64,000 nucleotides of DNA from Methylophaga sp. (GTDB lineage Bacteria > Pseudomonadota > Gammaproteobacteria > Nitrosococcales > Methylophagaceae): positions 1 through 64,000 of the forward strand of contig NVVW01000011.1 of NCBI GenBank assembly GCA_002733505.1, given 5' to 3'. Below, one piece after another: positions 1 through 6,173 of the stretch. Below the pieces are notes generated by a model, which did no database searches, had not been told where the DNA came from, and worked only from the letters and a program-made list of their open reading frames with translations. The position numbers were made by a program, and so were the translations under genes. The first letter of the stretch is position 1; each line of letters opens with the position of its first letter.

Positions 1-103
1 TCCACTGTTCGCTAACGCTCTCTATTACGAAAATGCACAAAGGCGTTGCCTACTGGCGACTAATCGACTCCGCTTCGCTCTCCTGTCGATCAGCGAATGC
101 GCT

Positions 104-141
104 AAAAAAAAGCATAACCATCTTATGATAGCTATGCTTTT
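104..141 (-). terminator. Rho-independent terminator of comEA copy 1
   Basis: Read on the minus strand, AAAAGCATA and TATGCTTTT form a stem around a loop, and the distal arm runs into a T tract. It lies just past the stop of the ComEA-like gene at 169-450. In the second comEA copy the distal arm is missing, because a MITE-like element abuts the proximal arm near 2709. Confidence 0.75.
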
Positions 142-168
142 AAAATGAGACTTAATTCGTGGCAATGA

Positions 169-450
169 TTATTCTTTTTTTGACTCCGTTACCACTATTT
201 GGTCAGCAAATTTGGCTAATTTTTTATCGCCAATTCCCTTAACATTAGTTATTTCATCCACAGTCTTAAAACTACCCACCTGATCACGATGCTCTATGAT
301 CGCTGTTGCCGTTGCTGGTCCAACACCGTTAAGCGTTTCAAGCTGTGCTTGAGTTGCAGTATTGATATTAATCGCATCTGCTGCAAAAATACTATTCGCA
401 GATAAAAAGAACAACCCAACAAATAAAGTTAACCATAATTTTTTCAACAT
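169..450 (-). CDS. ComEA-like secreted helix-hairpin-helix DNA-binding protein (copy 1)
   Basis: A 93-residue protein with an N-terminal signal peptide (residues 1 to about 23, ending near ANSIFA-A) followed by one ComEA-type domain. The start ININTATQAQLETLNGVGPATA and the repeat ITNVKGIGDKKLAKF are tandem helix-hairpin-helix motifs. In the family, such proteins bind double-stranded DNA non-specifically in the periplasm during transformation uptake. Short single-domain forms are common in gammaproteobacteria, and a competence role here is inferred. The start is supported by an AAGGAGTAAGGAAAG leader. A near-identical paralogue lies at 2748-3029. Confidence 0.9.
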   Translation of the reverse strand: MLKKLWLTLFVGLFFLSANSIFAADAININTATQAQLETLNGVGPATATAIIEHRDQVGSFKTVDEITNVKGIGDKKLAKFADQIVVTESKKE

Positions 451-499
451 CTTTCCTTACTCCTTGTTAATACCATCCACCATGGACAGTTCAACAACA

Positions 500-529
500 A
501 AAATACTGTATCAACGTGTATGTTGTCAA
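500..529 (-). promoter_or_regulatory. Sigma-70 promoter of comEA copy 1
   Basis: On the minus strand there is a perfect -35 TTGACA (524-529), an 18-bp spacer and a -10 TATTTT (500-505), about 50 bp upstream of the start codon. The same arrangement is kept in copy 2 at 3078-3107. Confidence 0.6.
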
Positions 530-731
530 CTGAGATTCTCCTTAAATTATCACCGTAACAGCGCTTGTTGTGCGCGTGTAATCCCACCTGATTATTTTAT
601 TCATTTAAGAAATGGGAATAATGATAACTGGATTTATCAAAGCACGTAACGTATTGTTGAGCATGTTTTTCCCAAAAACGTTACCTGGGCTAACGCCCGC
701 ATCACGAACTGTGTATGCGATTGTTGGGTTT

Positions 732-1070
732 TTATACGCTCAACACCAGCTGTAATCCAACATCCAGTAGATTTAATTGTTTTGTACTAAGCCGCCCTAC
801 TTTTTCAGTTAAGAATGTTTTATCCAAGGTAACAATTTGGGAAACATTAACAGCAGAGTCACGATTTAACCCACTTTTCGATTTTGTTAATTTAAAATTT
901 CCTGGTGCATCGGCTAAATGCAGATTCGAGGTGATAATAGCAACAATGACAGTTTGGATATTACTTTTATTGAAATAATTCGCTGACACAATAACAATCG
1001 GATGACGATACCCCGGCTCCGAAGCATGAGGATCTGGCATTGAAGCCCACCAAATCTCTCCTCGATTCAT
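732..1070 (-). CDS. MazF/PemK-family toxin, endoribonuclease
   Basis: A 112-residue protein of the MazF/PemK family. It opens with MNRGEIWWASMPDP and continues with GYRHPIVIVSANYFN, the conserved beta strands that form the RNA-binding groove. MazF toxins cleave mRNA at short sequences and are neutralised by the antitoxin encoded just upstream. Its start codon directly abuts the stop of the antitoxin gene (1071-1307), so the two are translationally coupled. Target specificity cannot be read from the sequence. This pair lies between the two comEA direct repeats. Confidence 0.9.
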   Translation of the reverse strand: MNRGEIWWASMPDPHASEPGYRHPIVIVSANYFNKSNIQTVIVAIITSNLHLADAPGNFKLTKSKSGLNRDSAVNVSQIVTLDKTFLTEKVGRLSTKQLNLLDVGLQLVLSV

Positions 1071-1307
1071 CTACCATTCTTCTCGAGGTAGTGAATCCAT
1101 TTGCATAGTAGCTATGACATCATCCAATTGATTTTCTGCTTGAGAATACACCTCATTTAATTTTCTAGTAATACCATGGCTATCATGAGCTTTAATATAT
1201 TCAGATACGGCCACTGTGAACAACTCACTCCGTGACATACCTAAACTTTTTGCCATATCATTTGCTGCTTGAAATACTGGGTCAGGAATTGAAATTGCTG
1301 TTTTCAT
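1071..1307 (-). CDS. Ribbon-helix-helix antitoxin of the MazF pair
   Basis: A 78-residue protein whose N-terminus (MKTAISIPDPVFQAANDMAK, then SLGMSRSELFTVAVSEYI) is a CopG/Arc-type ribbon-helix-helix DNA-binding domain. The acidic C-terminal tail probably wraps the MazF toxin encoded next. This is the RHH kind of MazE, unlike the AbrB-fold MazE at 5856-6110. It comes first in the operon, as is usual. A strong promoter overlapped by a palindrome lies just upstream, which fits autoregulation. Confidence 0.85.
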   Translation of the reverse strand: MKTAISIPDPVFQAANDMAKSLGMSRSELFTVAVSEYIKAHDSHGITRKLNEVYSQAENQLDDVIATMQMDSLPREEW

Positions 1308-1313
1308 AAGGAC

Positions 1314-1341
1314 AGTATAACCAAGGTTATACCAATGTCAA
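1314..1341 (-). promoter_or_regulatory. Promoter and palindromic operator of the RHH/MazF operon
   Basis: On the minus strand: -35 TTGACA (1336-1341), 16-bp spacer, -10 TATACT (1314-1319). The inverted repeat GTATAACC-AA-GGTTATAC (1315-1332) covers the -10 and most of the spacer. A ribbon-helix-helix antitoxin bound there would block RNA polymerase. Confidence 0.65.
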
Positions 1342-1484
1342 TTTTTCTTTGAAAATCTAACAATAGAGTATATCATCTCATTATTTTTTGCCGCATCAAT
1401 AAGCAATTGATCTGCCTCAGCTTTGGTGATCTCACATTCTCCTTTTGGAAGGAGATCCGAGCTTTCGGTAATAATGCAATCTTA
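1338..1484 (-). pseudogene. Unidentified open fragment between TA operons
   Basis: The minus strand is open for about 48 codons (residues include LLPKGECEITKAEADQLLID and end ...RFSKKN) without a usable start codon. It looks coding in composition but I do not recognise the family. It is probably the 3' end of a gene whose front was lost when this islet was assembled. Its stop codon overlaps the -35 region of the RHH/MazF promoter. Confidence 0.3.
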
Positions 1485-1485
1485 A

Positions 1486-1717
1486 TTAGCTTTTCCTTGT
1501 GACGAGCCATACACACTTAGCCAGCTCTAAATCACATTGAATCATTTCAGTACACATTTCTTCCACAGTAATTTCAGGTACCCAACCAAGTTTTTCTTTT
1601 GCCTTAGTAGGATCGCCTAGCAATGTTTCAACTTCTATTGGTCTAAAATAACGTGGATCAACTCTAACCAAAATATCCCCAACGCTCACTGGAGTGGCTA
1701 CACTATCTCGTATCTAG
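1486..1717 (-). pseudogene. 3' fragment of a GDP-mannose 4,6-dehydratase gene
   Basis: About 67 codons match only the C-terminus of GMD enzymes: [20 protein letters not shown], then [15 protein letters not shown]. The full gmd at 21646-22740 has the related [16 protein letters not shown] and [11 protein letters not shown], but the fragment is different enough (for example VRVDPRYF and VPEITVEEM) to come from another allele. The N-terminal 280 or so residues, including the Rossmann and catalytic parts, are absent. It lies between two TA modules and has presumably been left by recombination with another polysaccharide locus. Confidence 0.8.
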
Positions 1718-1948
1718 TTAAATAAGGTGATTTCTTTCTCTACCTTCTCTAATAATATCAACTATTTCGTTAGAAGACACACCGAGATCAACCCCTTTAA
1801 TATCCAAAGGTGATTTTTTTTGTATTGCTGGCTTTATATAAAATGATTCACCGTCTCTTTTTTTGACACAAACAACACCTTCTTTTCTGGCCTCATCTAA
1901 TATAGATGCGAAGTGTTGCCGAGCTTCTGTAAAACTATATTCTTTCAT
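1718..1948 (-). CDS. Phd/YefM-type antitoxin
   Basis: A 76-residue protein starting MKEYSFTEARQHFASILDEA, the typical Phd/YefM fold (short N-terminal motif with a TEARxxFxxxLDEA helix, then VCVKKRDGESFYI). Antitoxins of this family bind operator DNA and, through the C-terminal tail, a toxin. The partner is the PIN-domain gene at 1945-2343, whose stop overlaps this start by four bases (ATGA). The toxin gene comes first, which is the reverse of the usual order. Confidence 0.85.
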   Translation of the reverse strand: MKEYSFTEARQHFASILDEARKEGVVCVKKRDGESFYIKPAIQKKSPLDIKGVDLGVSSNEIVDIIREGRERNHLI

Positions 1949-2343
1949 TGCTCAACCTCTAAAACTTGAATTCCAATATTTCTTGCTACTGTTTTTAGCC
2001 CATTATCTAGCGTTAATAGCGAAGTACTTGTTTGCTGGGCGCACTGAATAAGATAAGCATCGTAAGCATATATGCTTTGACTATAAGACAACTCTAACGC
2101 TTGCTCTAGCGGAACATCAATAAATTTTATAGGAATTTCATGATAAGCTTTCAGTGCAAGCTTTGCTAATTCTATATCCGTTTTTTGCCTTTTAAACATG
2201 GCAGAAAATGCATTACCGATTTCCCAGTGAACCGAGGCAGGAGCATATAGTGAATAGCTTGTTGTAAGTTCTATTATTCTATCTTTCGACTTCTCATTTC
2301 CAATGACTGCAATCAAAGCCGATGTATCTATAGTAAGGTACAT
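1945..2343 (-). CDS. VapC-like PIN-domain ribonuclease toxin
   Basis: A 132-residue PIN-domain protein. The acidic metal-binding residues are visible: D6 in MYLTIDTSALIAVI, a central E in HWEIGNAFS, YAYDAYLIQCA, and LLTLDNGLK near the end. VapC toxins are Mg-dependent RNases, often cutting tRNA or rRNA. Its stop overlaps the start of the Phd/YefM antitoxin. The start is set by the AAGGAGTAAAGT leader. Toxin precedes antitoxin in this operon. Confidence 0.9.
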   Translation of the reverse strand: MYLTIDTSALIAVIGNEKSKDRIIELTTSYSLYAPASVHWEIGNAFSAMFKRQKTDIELAKLALKAYHEIPIKFIDVPLEQALELSYSQSIYAYDAYLIQCAQQTSTSLLTLDNGLKTVARNIGIQVLEVEQ

Positions 2344-2358
2344 ACTTTACTCCTTGAT

Positions 2359-2401
2359 GTACATATGTACACACTATAGTCGGTTTAGAATTTTTAGTAA
2401 A
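2359..2401 (-). promoter_or_regulatory. Promoter and palindrome upstream of vapC-like gene
   Basis: On the minus strand: -35-like TTTACT (2396-2401), 17-bp spacer, -10 TATAGT (2373-2378), followed by the perfect 12-bp palindrome GTACATATGTAC (2359-2370) between the -10 and the ribosome binding site. The palindrome is a plausible operator for the VapC-Phd complex. Confidence 0.55.
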
Positions 2402-2526
2402 CAGAATTTTCTTTAAACATAACGCTTAAGGAAACGGCAATGTCGCAAAGGAGTATCAATATTAGACGACAATTAGCTTGGCCGGTTTTTAGTAAACTTC
2501 AGATGTATCAAATCATAAAGGATTTA

Positions 2527-2709
2527 TATACCCGTGATCATTCAATCTGTAAATTTTCGCTCCTCCGTTACTCCCGCATGTTTTAAGCGGGAGTCTAGCC
2601 TACTAGCCATAAGATCCCAGCTAAGCTTGTGCTCAGCTTGACTGGGTAAGCATGCTGGGATGACGAGGTTTATACAAGATCACCTGCAATTTCAATGATC
2701 ACGGGTATA
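2527..2709. mobile_element. MITE-like palindromic element (complete copy)
   Basis: A 183-bp non-coding element with perfect 16-bp terminal inverted repeats, TATACCCGTGATCATT at 2527-2542 and its complement at 2694-2709. The ends begin and finish with TA, as expected for TA-targeting (mariner-like) elements. Inside are a hairpin ACTCCCGC/GCGGGAGT followed by TCTAG and a second stem GATCCCAGC/GCTGGGAT. It encodes nothing. Related copies lie near 25743, 27860, 40128 and 60967, with smaller pieces elsewhere. It abuts the second comEA repeat and replaces half of its terminator. Confidence 0.85.
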
Positions 2710-2747
2710 GCTATGCTTTTAAAATGAGACTTAATTCGTGGGAATGA

Positions 2748-3029
2748 TTATTCTTTTTTTGGCTCCGTTACCACTATTTGGTTAGCAAATTTGGCTAATT
2801 TTTTATCGCCAATCCCCTTAACATTAGTTATTTCATCTACAGTCTTAAAACCGCCTGCCTGTTCACGATGCTCTATGATAGCTGTTGCCGTTGCTGGGCC
2901 AACACCATTCAGCGTTTCAAGCTGAGCTTGTGTTGCAGTATTAATATTAATCGTGCCTACTGCAAAAACACTGTTCGCAGATAAAAACAACAACCCAATA
3001 AATAAAATTAACCCTAATTTTTTCAACAT
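2748..3029 (-). CDS. ComEA-like secreted helix-hairpin-helix DNA-binding protein (copy 2)
   Basis: A 93-residue paralogue of the protein at 169-450. The helix-hairpin-helix core (INTATQAQLETLNGVGPATA and ITNVKGIGDKKLAKFA) is unchanged. Most of the 13 substitutions fall in the signal peptide and just after the cleavage region (FAVGTIN versus FAADAIN). Conservation of the DNA-binding core suggests that both copies remained under selection. Promoter and ribosome binding site are conserved, but the terminator is disrupted. Confidence 0.9.
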   Translation of the reverse strand: MLKKLGLILFIGLLFLSANSVFAVGTININTATQAQLETLNGVGPATATAIIEHREQAGGFKTVDEITNVKGIGDKKLAKFANQIVVTEPKKE

Positions 3030-3077
3030 CTTTCCTTACTCCTTGTTAATGCCATCCACCATGGACAGCTCAATAAC

Positions 3078-3107
3078 AAAGTACTTTAGCAACGTGCATT
3101 TTGTCAA
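3078..3107 (-). promoter_or_regulatory. Sigma-70 promoter of comEA copy 2
   Basis: Minus-strand -35 TTGACA (3102-3107), 18-bp spacer, -10 TACTTT (3078-3083). It is the duplicate of the promoter at 500-529, with a weaker -10. Confidence 0.5.
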
Positions 3108-3161
3108 CGGAGGTTCTCCTTAAATTTTTACCGTAACAGCGCTTGCTGTGCAGGAGCGTTA

Positions 3162-3398
3162 TTACAACTCATCTAAGCTGGGTAAACCAAAGCTATTTTT
3201 AGGTTTAAAAGAGATTTCATAACCCAAAGCATCTAGAATAATATCCAGCGTTTTCAAGCCAATAGCACCTAACTGCCCACGCTCTAACTTACCCAGTGTC
3301 ACTCTGCTTATTCCGGCAATATCTGCCAGTTGTTCTTGTGTTAAGCGCTTTTCTTTCCTCAATGCTTTTATTTCAGCGCCAATTTCGTCTAATTTCAA
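3162..3398 (-). CDS. HipB-like helix-turn-helix antitoxin
   Basis: A protein of 78 residues with an XRE-type helix-turn-helix: IKALRKEKRLTQEQLADIAG followed by ISRVTLGKLERG. It is the predicted antitoxin and repressor for the HipA-like kinase encoded immediately upstream. I chose a TTG start at 3398 because AAGGAG (3406-3411) is correctly spaced from it. An upstream ATG in this frame would lie deep inside hipA. The gene overlaps the 3' end of hipA by 26 bp, giving the order hipA then hipB, opposite to that in E. coli. Confidence 0.85.
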   Translation of the reverse strand: MKLDEIGAEIKALRKEKRLTQEQLADIAGISRVTLGKLERGQLGAIGLKTLDIILDALGYEISFKPKNSFGLPSLDEL

Positions 3399-4581
3399 TC
3401 GGAAGCTCCTTATGAGTTTTATTTTCAAGCGATACATTCCACGTATCAATCATTTTTTGACCCATTGTTTCAAAGGCAGGCGTTTTAGCGCTATATTCTT
3501 GCAGTTCTGTAATTGTGTCTTTTAATGCCTGCATACAATCATCATAAGATTTGCTGGCGTTCTTCTCTGACAGATAGCAACTTTCAACACCGAACTTAAT
3601 GAGTTCCTTTCGCCCAAACCATACTTTTTTACCGAACATACTTAATGCAGGTCGATCTGTAAAAAAATAAACGGTGGTATTAACAATGTCATAAGCCGGT
3701 GAAAATCGTATATTACTCATATCAATTTCATAAAGCACACCAAAGTTTTTCAAATGAGCATCACCATTTTTAAGCAAATAGCTCATCACAACTGTTTTAT
3801 AAAAAGACTGCATATCCTTACGCTTATTAGTAACAACACGGTAAAGTATTTTGGCTATCTGCTCATAGCTACCCTCATATTTTTGCTCTTTATTTTTTCC
3901 CAAAAGCCCTGACACTTCTTCAAAGCCTATGTATTCCTTACTTTCTTTATCGTAATTAAACCGTTCAACCAGCAAAAATTTCTTATTTTCTGATAACAAA
4001 ATATTTGGGATTATAACCCCGGACTTTTCAACTGCCTTAAGACAGAAATACTCATTTTCTGCTAAATGTGGATATTCCGCACCCCACGTTTTAACAATAT
4101 ATTCTTTAGTTGTTAATGACTCTTTATCCCGTAGTAATGCCATCGTTTTAGGTTGCACCCCAGAAATAGCATTTTTATCTAGAAATGTTTTAACCAACGT
4201 CACAAACGCATCTTCGCTATCATTTTGCAAGACATCATCTAAATCAACACTTTTAAAAGGCGTATTAGAAAATTCACTTCGAAATGAAAGACGGCTTTGG
4301 ATATTAGGGCACAAATAAGAGAACAATAAAAAATCATTAATATAACCGTGCTGTTTGTTTAGATAATTCTTTAAAATTTCAAACAAATAACCTTCGGGCA
4401 TATTCATATCAAAAATAGGGTGTAAATGATCTCGCCATAAATATGTCGACGCTTTATAAGGCATAATTAGTGATATTAATTCGTCATCAGCCCGATAATT
4501 AAAACCATAGGTATTGCTACTTTCTTCATAAAAAAGTTCACCTACTGGCTTATTTTGTATTTCAACTGTTATTTTCTTCAT
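3373..4581 (-). CDS. HipA-like serine/threonine kinase toxin
   Basis: A 402-residue HipA-family protein with the N-terminal HipA subdomain (DMNMPEGYLFEIL around 58-70) and the kinase core. Visible motifs are the Gly/Ser loop SGVQPK (140-145), the ATP-binding lysine in EYIVKTWG (K164), the VERFN hinge (206-210), the catalytic loop NGDAHLKN (272-279) and the metal-binding SPAYDIV (D298). HipA kinases stop growth by phosphorylating aminoacyl-tRNA synthetases (GltX for E. coli HipA). All key residues are present, so it is probably active. The HipB-like antitoxin follows and overlaps it. Confidence 0.9.
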   Translation of the reverse strand: MKKITVEIQNKPVGELFYEESSNTYGFNYRADDELISLIMPYKASTYLWRDHLHPIFDMNMPEGYLFEILKNYLNKQHGYINDFLLFSYLCPNIQSRLSFRSEFSNTPFKSVDLDDVLQNDSEDAFVTLVKTFLDKNAISGVQPKTMALLRDKESLTTKEYIVKTWGAEYPHLAENEYFCLKAVEKSGVIIPNILLSENKKFLLVERFNYDKESKEYIGFEEVSGLLGKNKEQKYEGSYEQIAKILYRVVTNKRKDMQSFYKTVVMSYLLKNGDAHLKNFGVLYEIDMSNIRFSPAYDIVNTTVYFFTDRPALSMFGKKVWFGRKELIKFGVESCYLSEKNASKSYDDCMQALKDTITELQEYSAKTPAFETMGQKMIDTWNVSLENKTHKELPIEIRRNWR

Positions 4582-4679
4582 TTAATAAACCGACAAAATG
4601 ATAAATATAGTTATCATTATGTGGCAATATTTAAAAAATGTAAACCATTGTTATCTTTATAATCTATTACTTAAAAATA

Positions 4680-5240
4680 CTAGTGAGACACACCATCCCG
4701 TTTTAATACCTTTAATAATGTTAAAAAAATAATTTTCAGGTCAAACAAAAAAGATTTCCTCTCCAAATATTCAACATCTAACGCCACTTTTTCAGGAATG
4801 GGTAATTCGTCTCGACCATTAATTTGTGCCCAACCTGTTAAGCCCGGCAATAATGTATGTACGCCGTGTTCTGTACGCAATACTACTAGATCATCTTGAT
4901 TAAATAATGCTGGGCGCGGCCCTACAAAACTCATATCGCCTTTCAAAATACACCACAACTGTGGCAATTCATCCAAGCTTGATTTTCGTAAAAAATCACC
5001 TATCGGCGTTAACACACTTTTAGGATCTTTTAATAAATGGGTAGCAACCGCTGGTGTATTAACCTTCATACTGCGAAATTTCGGCATCTTAAAAACCTTA
5101 TTATCTTTACCAATCCTATCTGACCAATATAAGGCGGAGCCTTTGGATGTCAGCTTAACTAAAATAGCCACAACAATAATCGGAATCAATAAGGTAATCG
5201 ACGCGCTTATAGCTAAAAACATATCAATAAAACGTTTCAT
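4680..5240 (-). CDS. Undecaprenyl-phosphate sugar-1-phosphate transferase (PglC/WcaJ-type)
   Basis: A 186-residue monotopic phosphoglycosyl transferase of the bacterial sugar transferase family. It has an N-terminal hydrophobic helix (MKRFIDMFLAISASITLLIP) and the motifs KFRSMK, LRKSSLDELPQLW, KGDMSFVGPRP and LPGLTGWAQINGRD. It probably loads the first sugar phosphate onto undecaprenyl phosphate at the inner membrane. Like PglC it lacks the multi-spanning N-terminal domain of WcaJ. The WbpM-like and WbpV-like enzymes in the same cluster suggest QuiNAc-1-phosphate as the first sugar. It is the distal gene of the cluster, separated from the rest by an inserted mazEF pair. Confidence 0.9.
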   Translation of the reverse strand: MKRFIDMFLAISASITLLIPIIVVAILVKLTSKGSALYWSDRIGKDNKVFKMPKFRSMKVNTPAVATHLLKDPKSVLTPIGDFLRKSSLDELPQLWCILKGDMSFVGPRPALFNQDDLVVLRTEHGVHTLLPGLTGWAQINGRDELPIPEKVALDVEYLERKSFLFDLKIIFLTLLKVLKRDGVSH

Positions 5241-5268
5241 CTATTTCCTTTTCCAGAGTTTAAAAAGC

Positions 5269-5421
5269 TTACATTAACTGCAAGAATATTGACAAACTCA
5301 TCACTTCAACACCATCAGATAGCGGAAAACTATCGTCACCAGGATAAATAACAAATCGACGTGTTGCTTTTATATCAACGCAGGCATAATAAAAACCTTT
5401 TGATAGCGTAGTGGTCAAGTA
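5269..5421 (-). pseudogene. C-terminal remnant of an AAA ATPase with DUF4143 domain
   Basis: The minus strand reads about 50 codons ending at TAA (5269-5271): TLSKGFYYACVDIKATRRF, then VIYPGDDSFPLSDGVEVMSL. This resembles the extreme C-terminus of DUF4143-type ATP-binding proteins, where an SRGFY...I..TRRFVVYPG...FPL pattern is common. The frame is closed by a stop immediately upstream (5422-5424), and the P-loop part of the gene is absent. This is a decayed remnant next to the mazEF insertion. Confidence 0.6.
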
Positions 5422-5484
5422 TTAATGCATAAAACTTAAGCCACCTTTTTCTGTAGTGCGTCTAATAATTAACATACCCGTGTA

Positions 5485-5862
5485 TTAAGCATATTCATTT
5501 AGCATAACTATCTGATTTAAACGCTTACAAACCATACTAAACAGCCCGTTATCTAGCATAGCTAAAGGGTGTGGCTTCGCTTTTCGCGCACGCCAATCGA
5601 ATGATTTTGGTTGATGACAAAGAACGTAACTTACCTTGTTACTGTTGGCTTTCCCCACTGCTACGGCAAAAGGGTTGTCCTCATTATATTTTGCGGTTGT
5701 CATGGGCAACCCGATAACAAGAGAAGTTTTATCATTAAAAATTTGAGGGCTGAGCACCAGAAAAGGATGAATATCTCTCATTTCTTGACCCACTTGAGGG
5801 CTACAGTCAATCCAGATAATATCTTGCCGAGACGGCAACCATTTGGCTGACTCTTTTACCAC
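5485..5862 (-). CDS. MazF-type endoribonuclease toxin
   Basis: A 125-residue MazF/PemK protein: PSRQDIIWIDCSPQVGQEMR, HPFLVLSPQIFNDKTSLVIG, LPMTTAKYNEDNPFAVAV and a C-terminal RLNQIVMLNEYA. It is predicted to be a sequence-specific mRNA interferase, paired with the AbrB-fold antitoxin upstream (5856-6110), which it overlaps by 7 bp. It is a different subfamily from the MazF at 732-1070. The pair sits between two polysaccharide biosynthesis genes, so it has probably inserted into that cluster. Confidence 0.9.
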   Translation of the reverse strand: MVKESAKWLPSRQDIIWIDCSPQVGQEMRDIHPFLVLSPQIFNDKTSLVIGLPMTTAKYNEDNPFAVAVGKANSNKVSYVLCHQPKSFDWRARKAKPHPLAMLDNGLFSMVCKRLNQIVMLNEYA

Positions 5863-6110
5863 TTCTCAGCACCTAAACGCTCATCAACAGACATCGACTC
5901 ACCACCATGCCGTATAAGATCAAAACTTTCTAATCGTTGCTCCAATGTCAAAGATTCATCTAAAATAGGGGTTATCACAACTTGCTTATTAATCACTGCA
6001 ATTTTCACACTTTGATTTGTATGCAAATGCGCTTCGCGTGCAATCACAGCAGGCAACCGAACACCCAAACTATTTCCCCATTTTTTTATATCTAAAGTGA
6101 CTTCCTTCAT
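5856..6110 (-). CDS. MazE-type AbrB/SpoVT-fold antitoxin
   Basis: An 84-residue protein with the swapped-hairpin AbrB fold typical of MazE: LDIKKWGNSLGVRLPAVIAR, then SVKIAVINKQVVITPI. The acidic C-terminus probably neutralises the MazF encoded next. A GGAGGTTT leader supports the start. The motif AACGTTTAAAC upstream (near 6150) may be part of an operator, but this is weak. Confidence 0.9.
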   Translation of the reverse strand: MKEVTLDIKKWGNSLGVRLPAVIAREAHLHTNQSVKIAVINKQVVITPILDESLTLEQRLESFDLIRHGGESMSVDERLGAEKW

Positions 6111-6173
6111 GGTTAAACCTCCAACACTACAAGCTGTGTTTATACGTAAGTTTAAACGTTAGACAGGGGTTAA

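Larger units (their letters stand above)
128..573. repeat. Direct repeat copy 1 carrying a comEA-like gene and its promoter
   Basis: This segment of about 446 bp recurs in the same orientation at 2707-3151. It includes the proximal terminator arm, the whole ComEA-like gene, its leader and its promoter. The copies differ by scattered substitutions, including 13 of 93 residues in the encoded protein, so the duplication is not very recent. The DNA between the copies carries two TA modules and gene fragments. Confidence 0.9.
2707..3151. repeat. Direct repeat copy 2 carrying a comEA-like gene
   Basis: This is the second copy of the segment at 128-573, in the same orientation. It includes the ComEA-like gene and promoter, but the outer terminator arm is replaced by the MITE-like element that ends at 2709. 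Similarity stops about 10 bp before the hipB-like stop codon. Confidence 0.9.

Noticed and set aside
574-731. A gene remnant upstream of comEA copy 1
   Set aside because: The minus strand is open for about 30 codons but no homology could be recognised; it is left unannotated.
362-978. Plus-strand open frames of about 90 residues opposite comEA and mazF
   Set aside because: They are antisense shadows without a ribosome binding site or recognisable domains.
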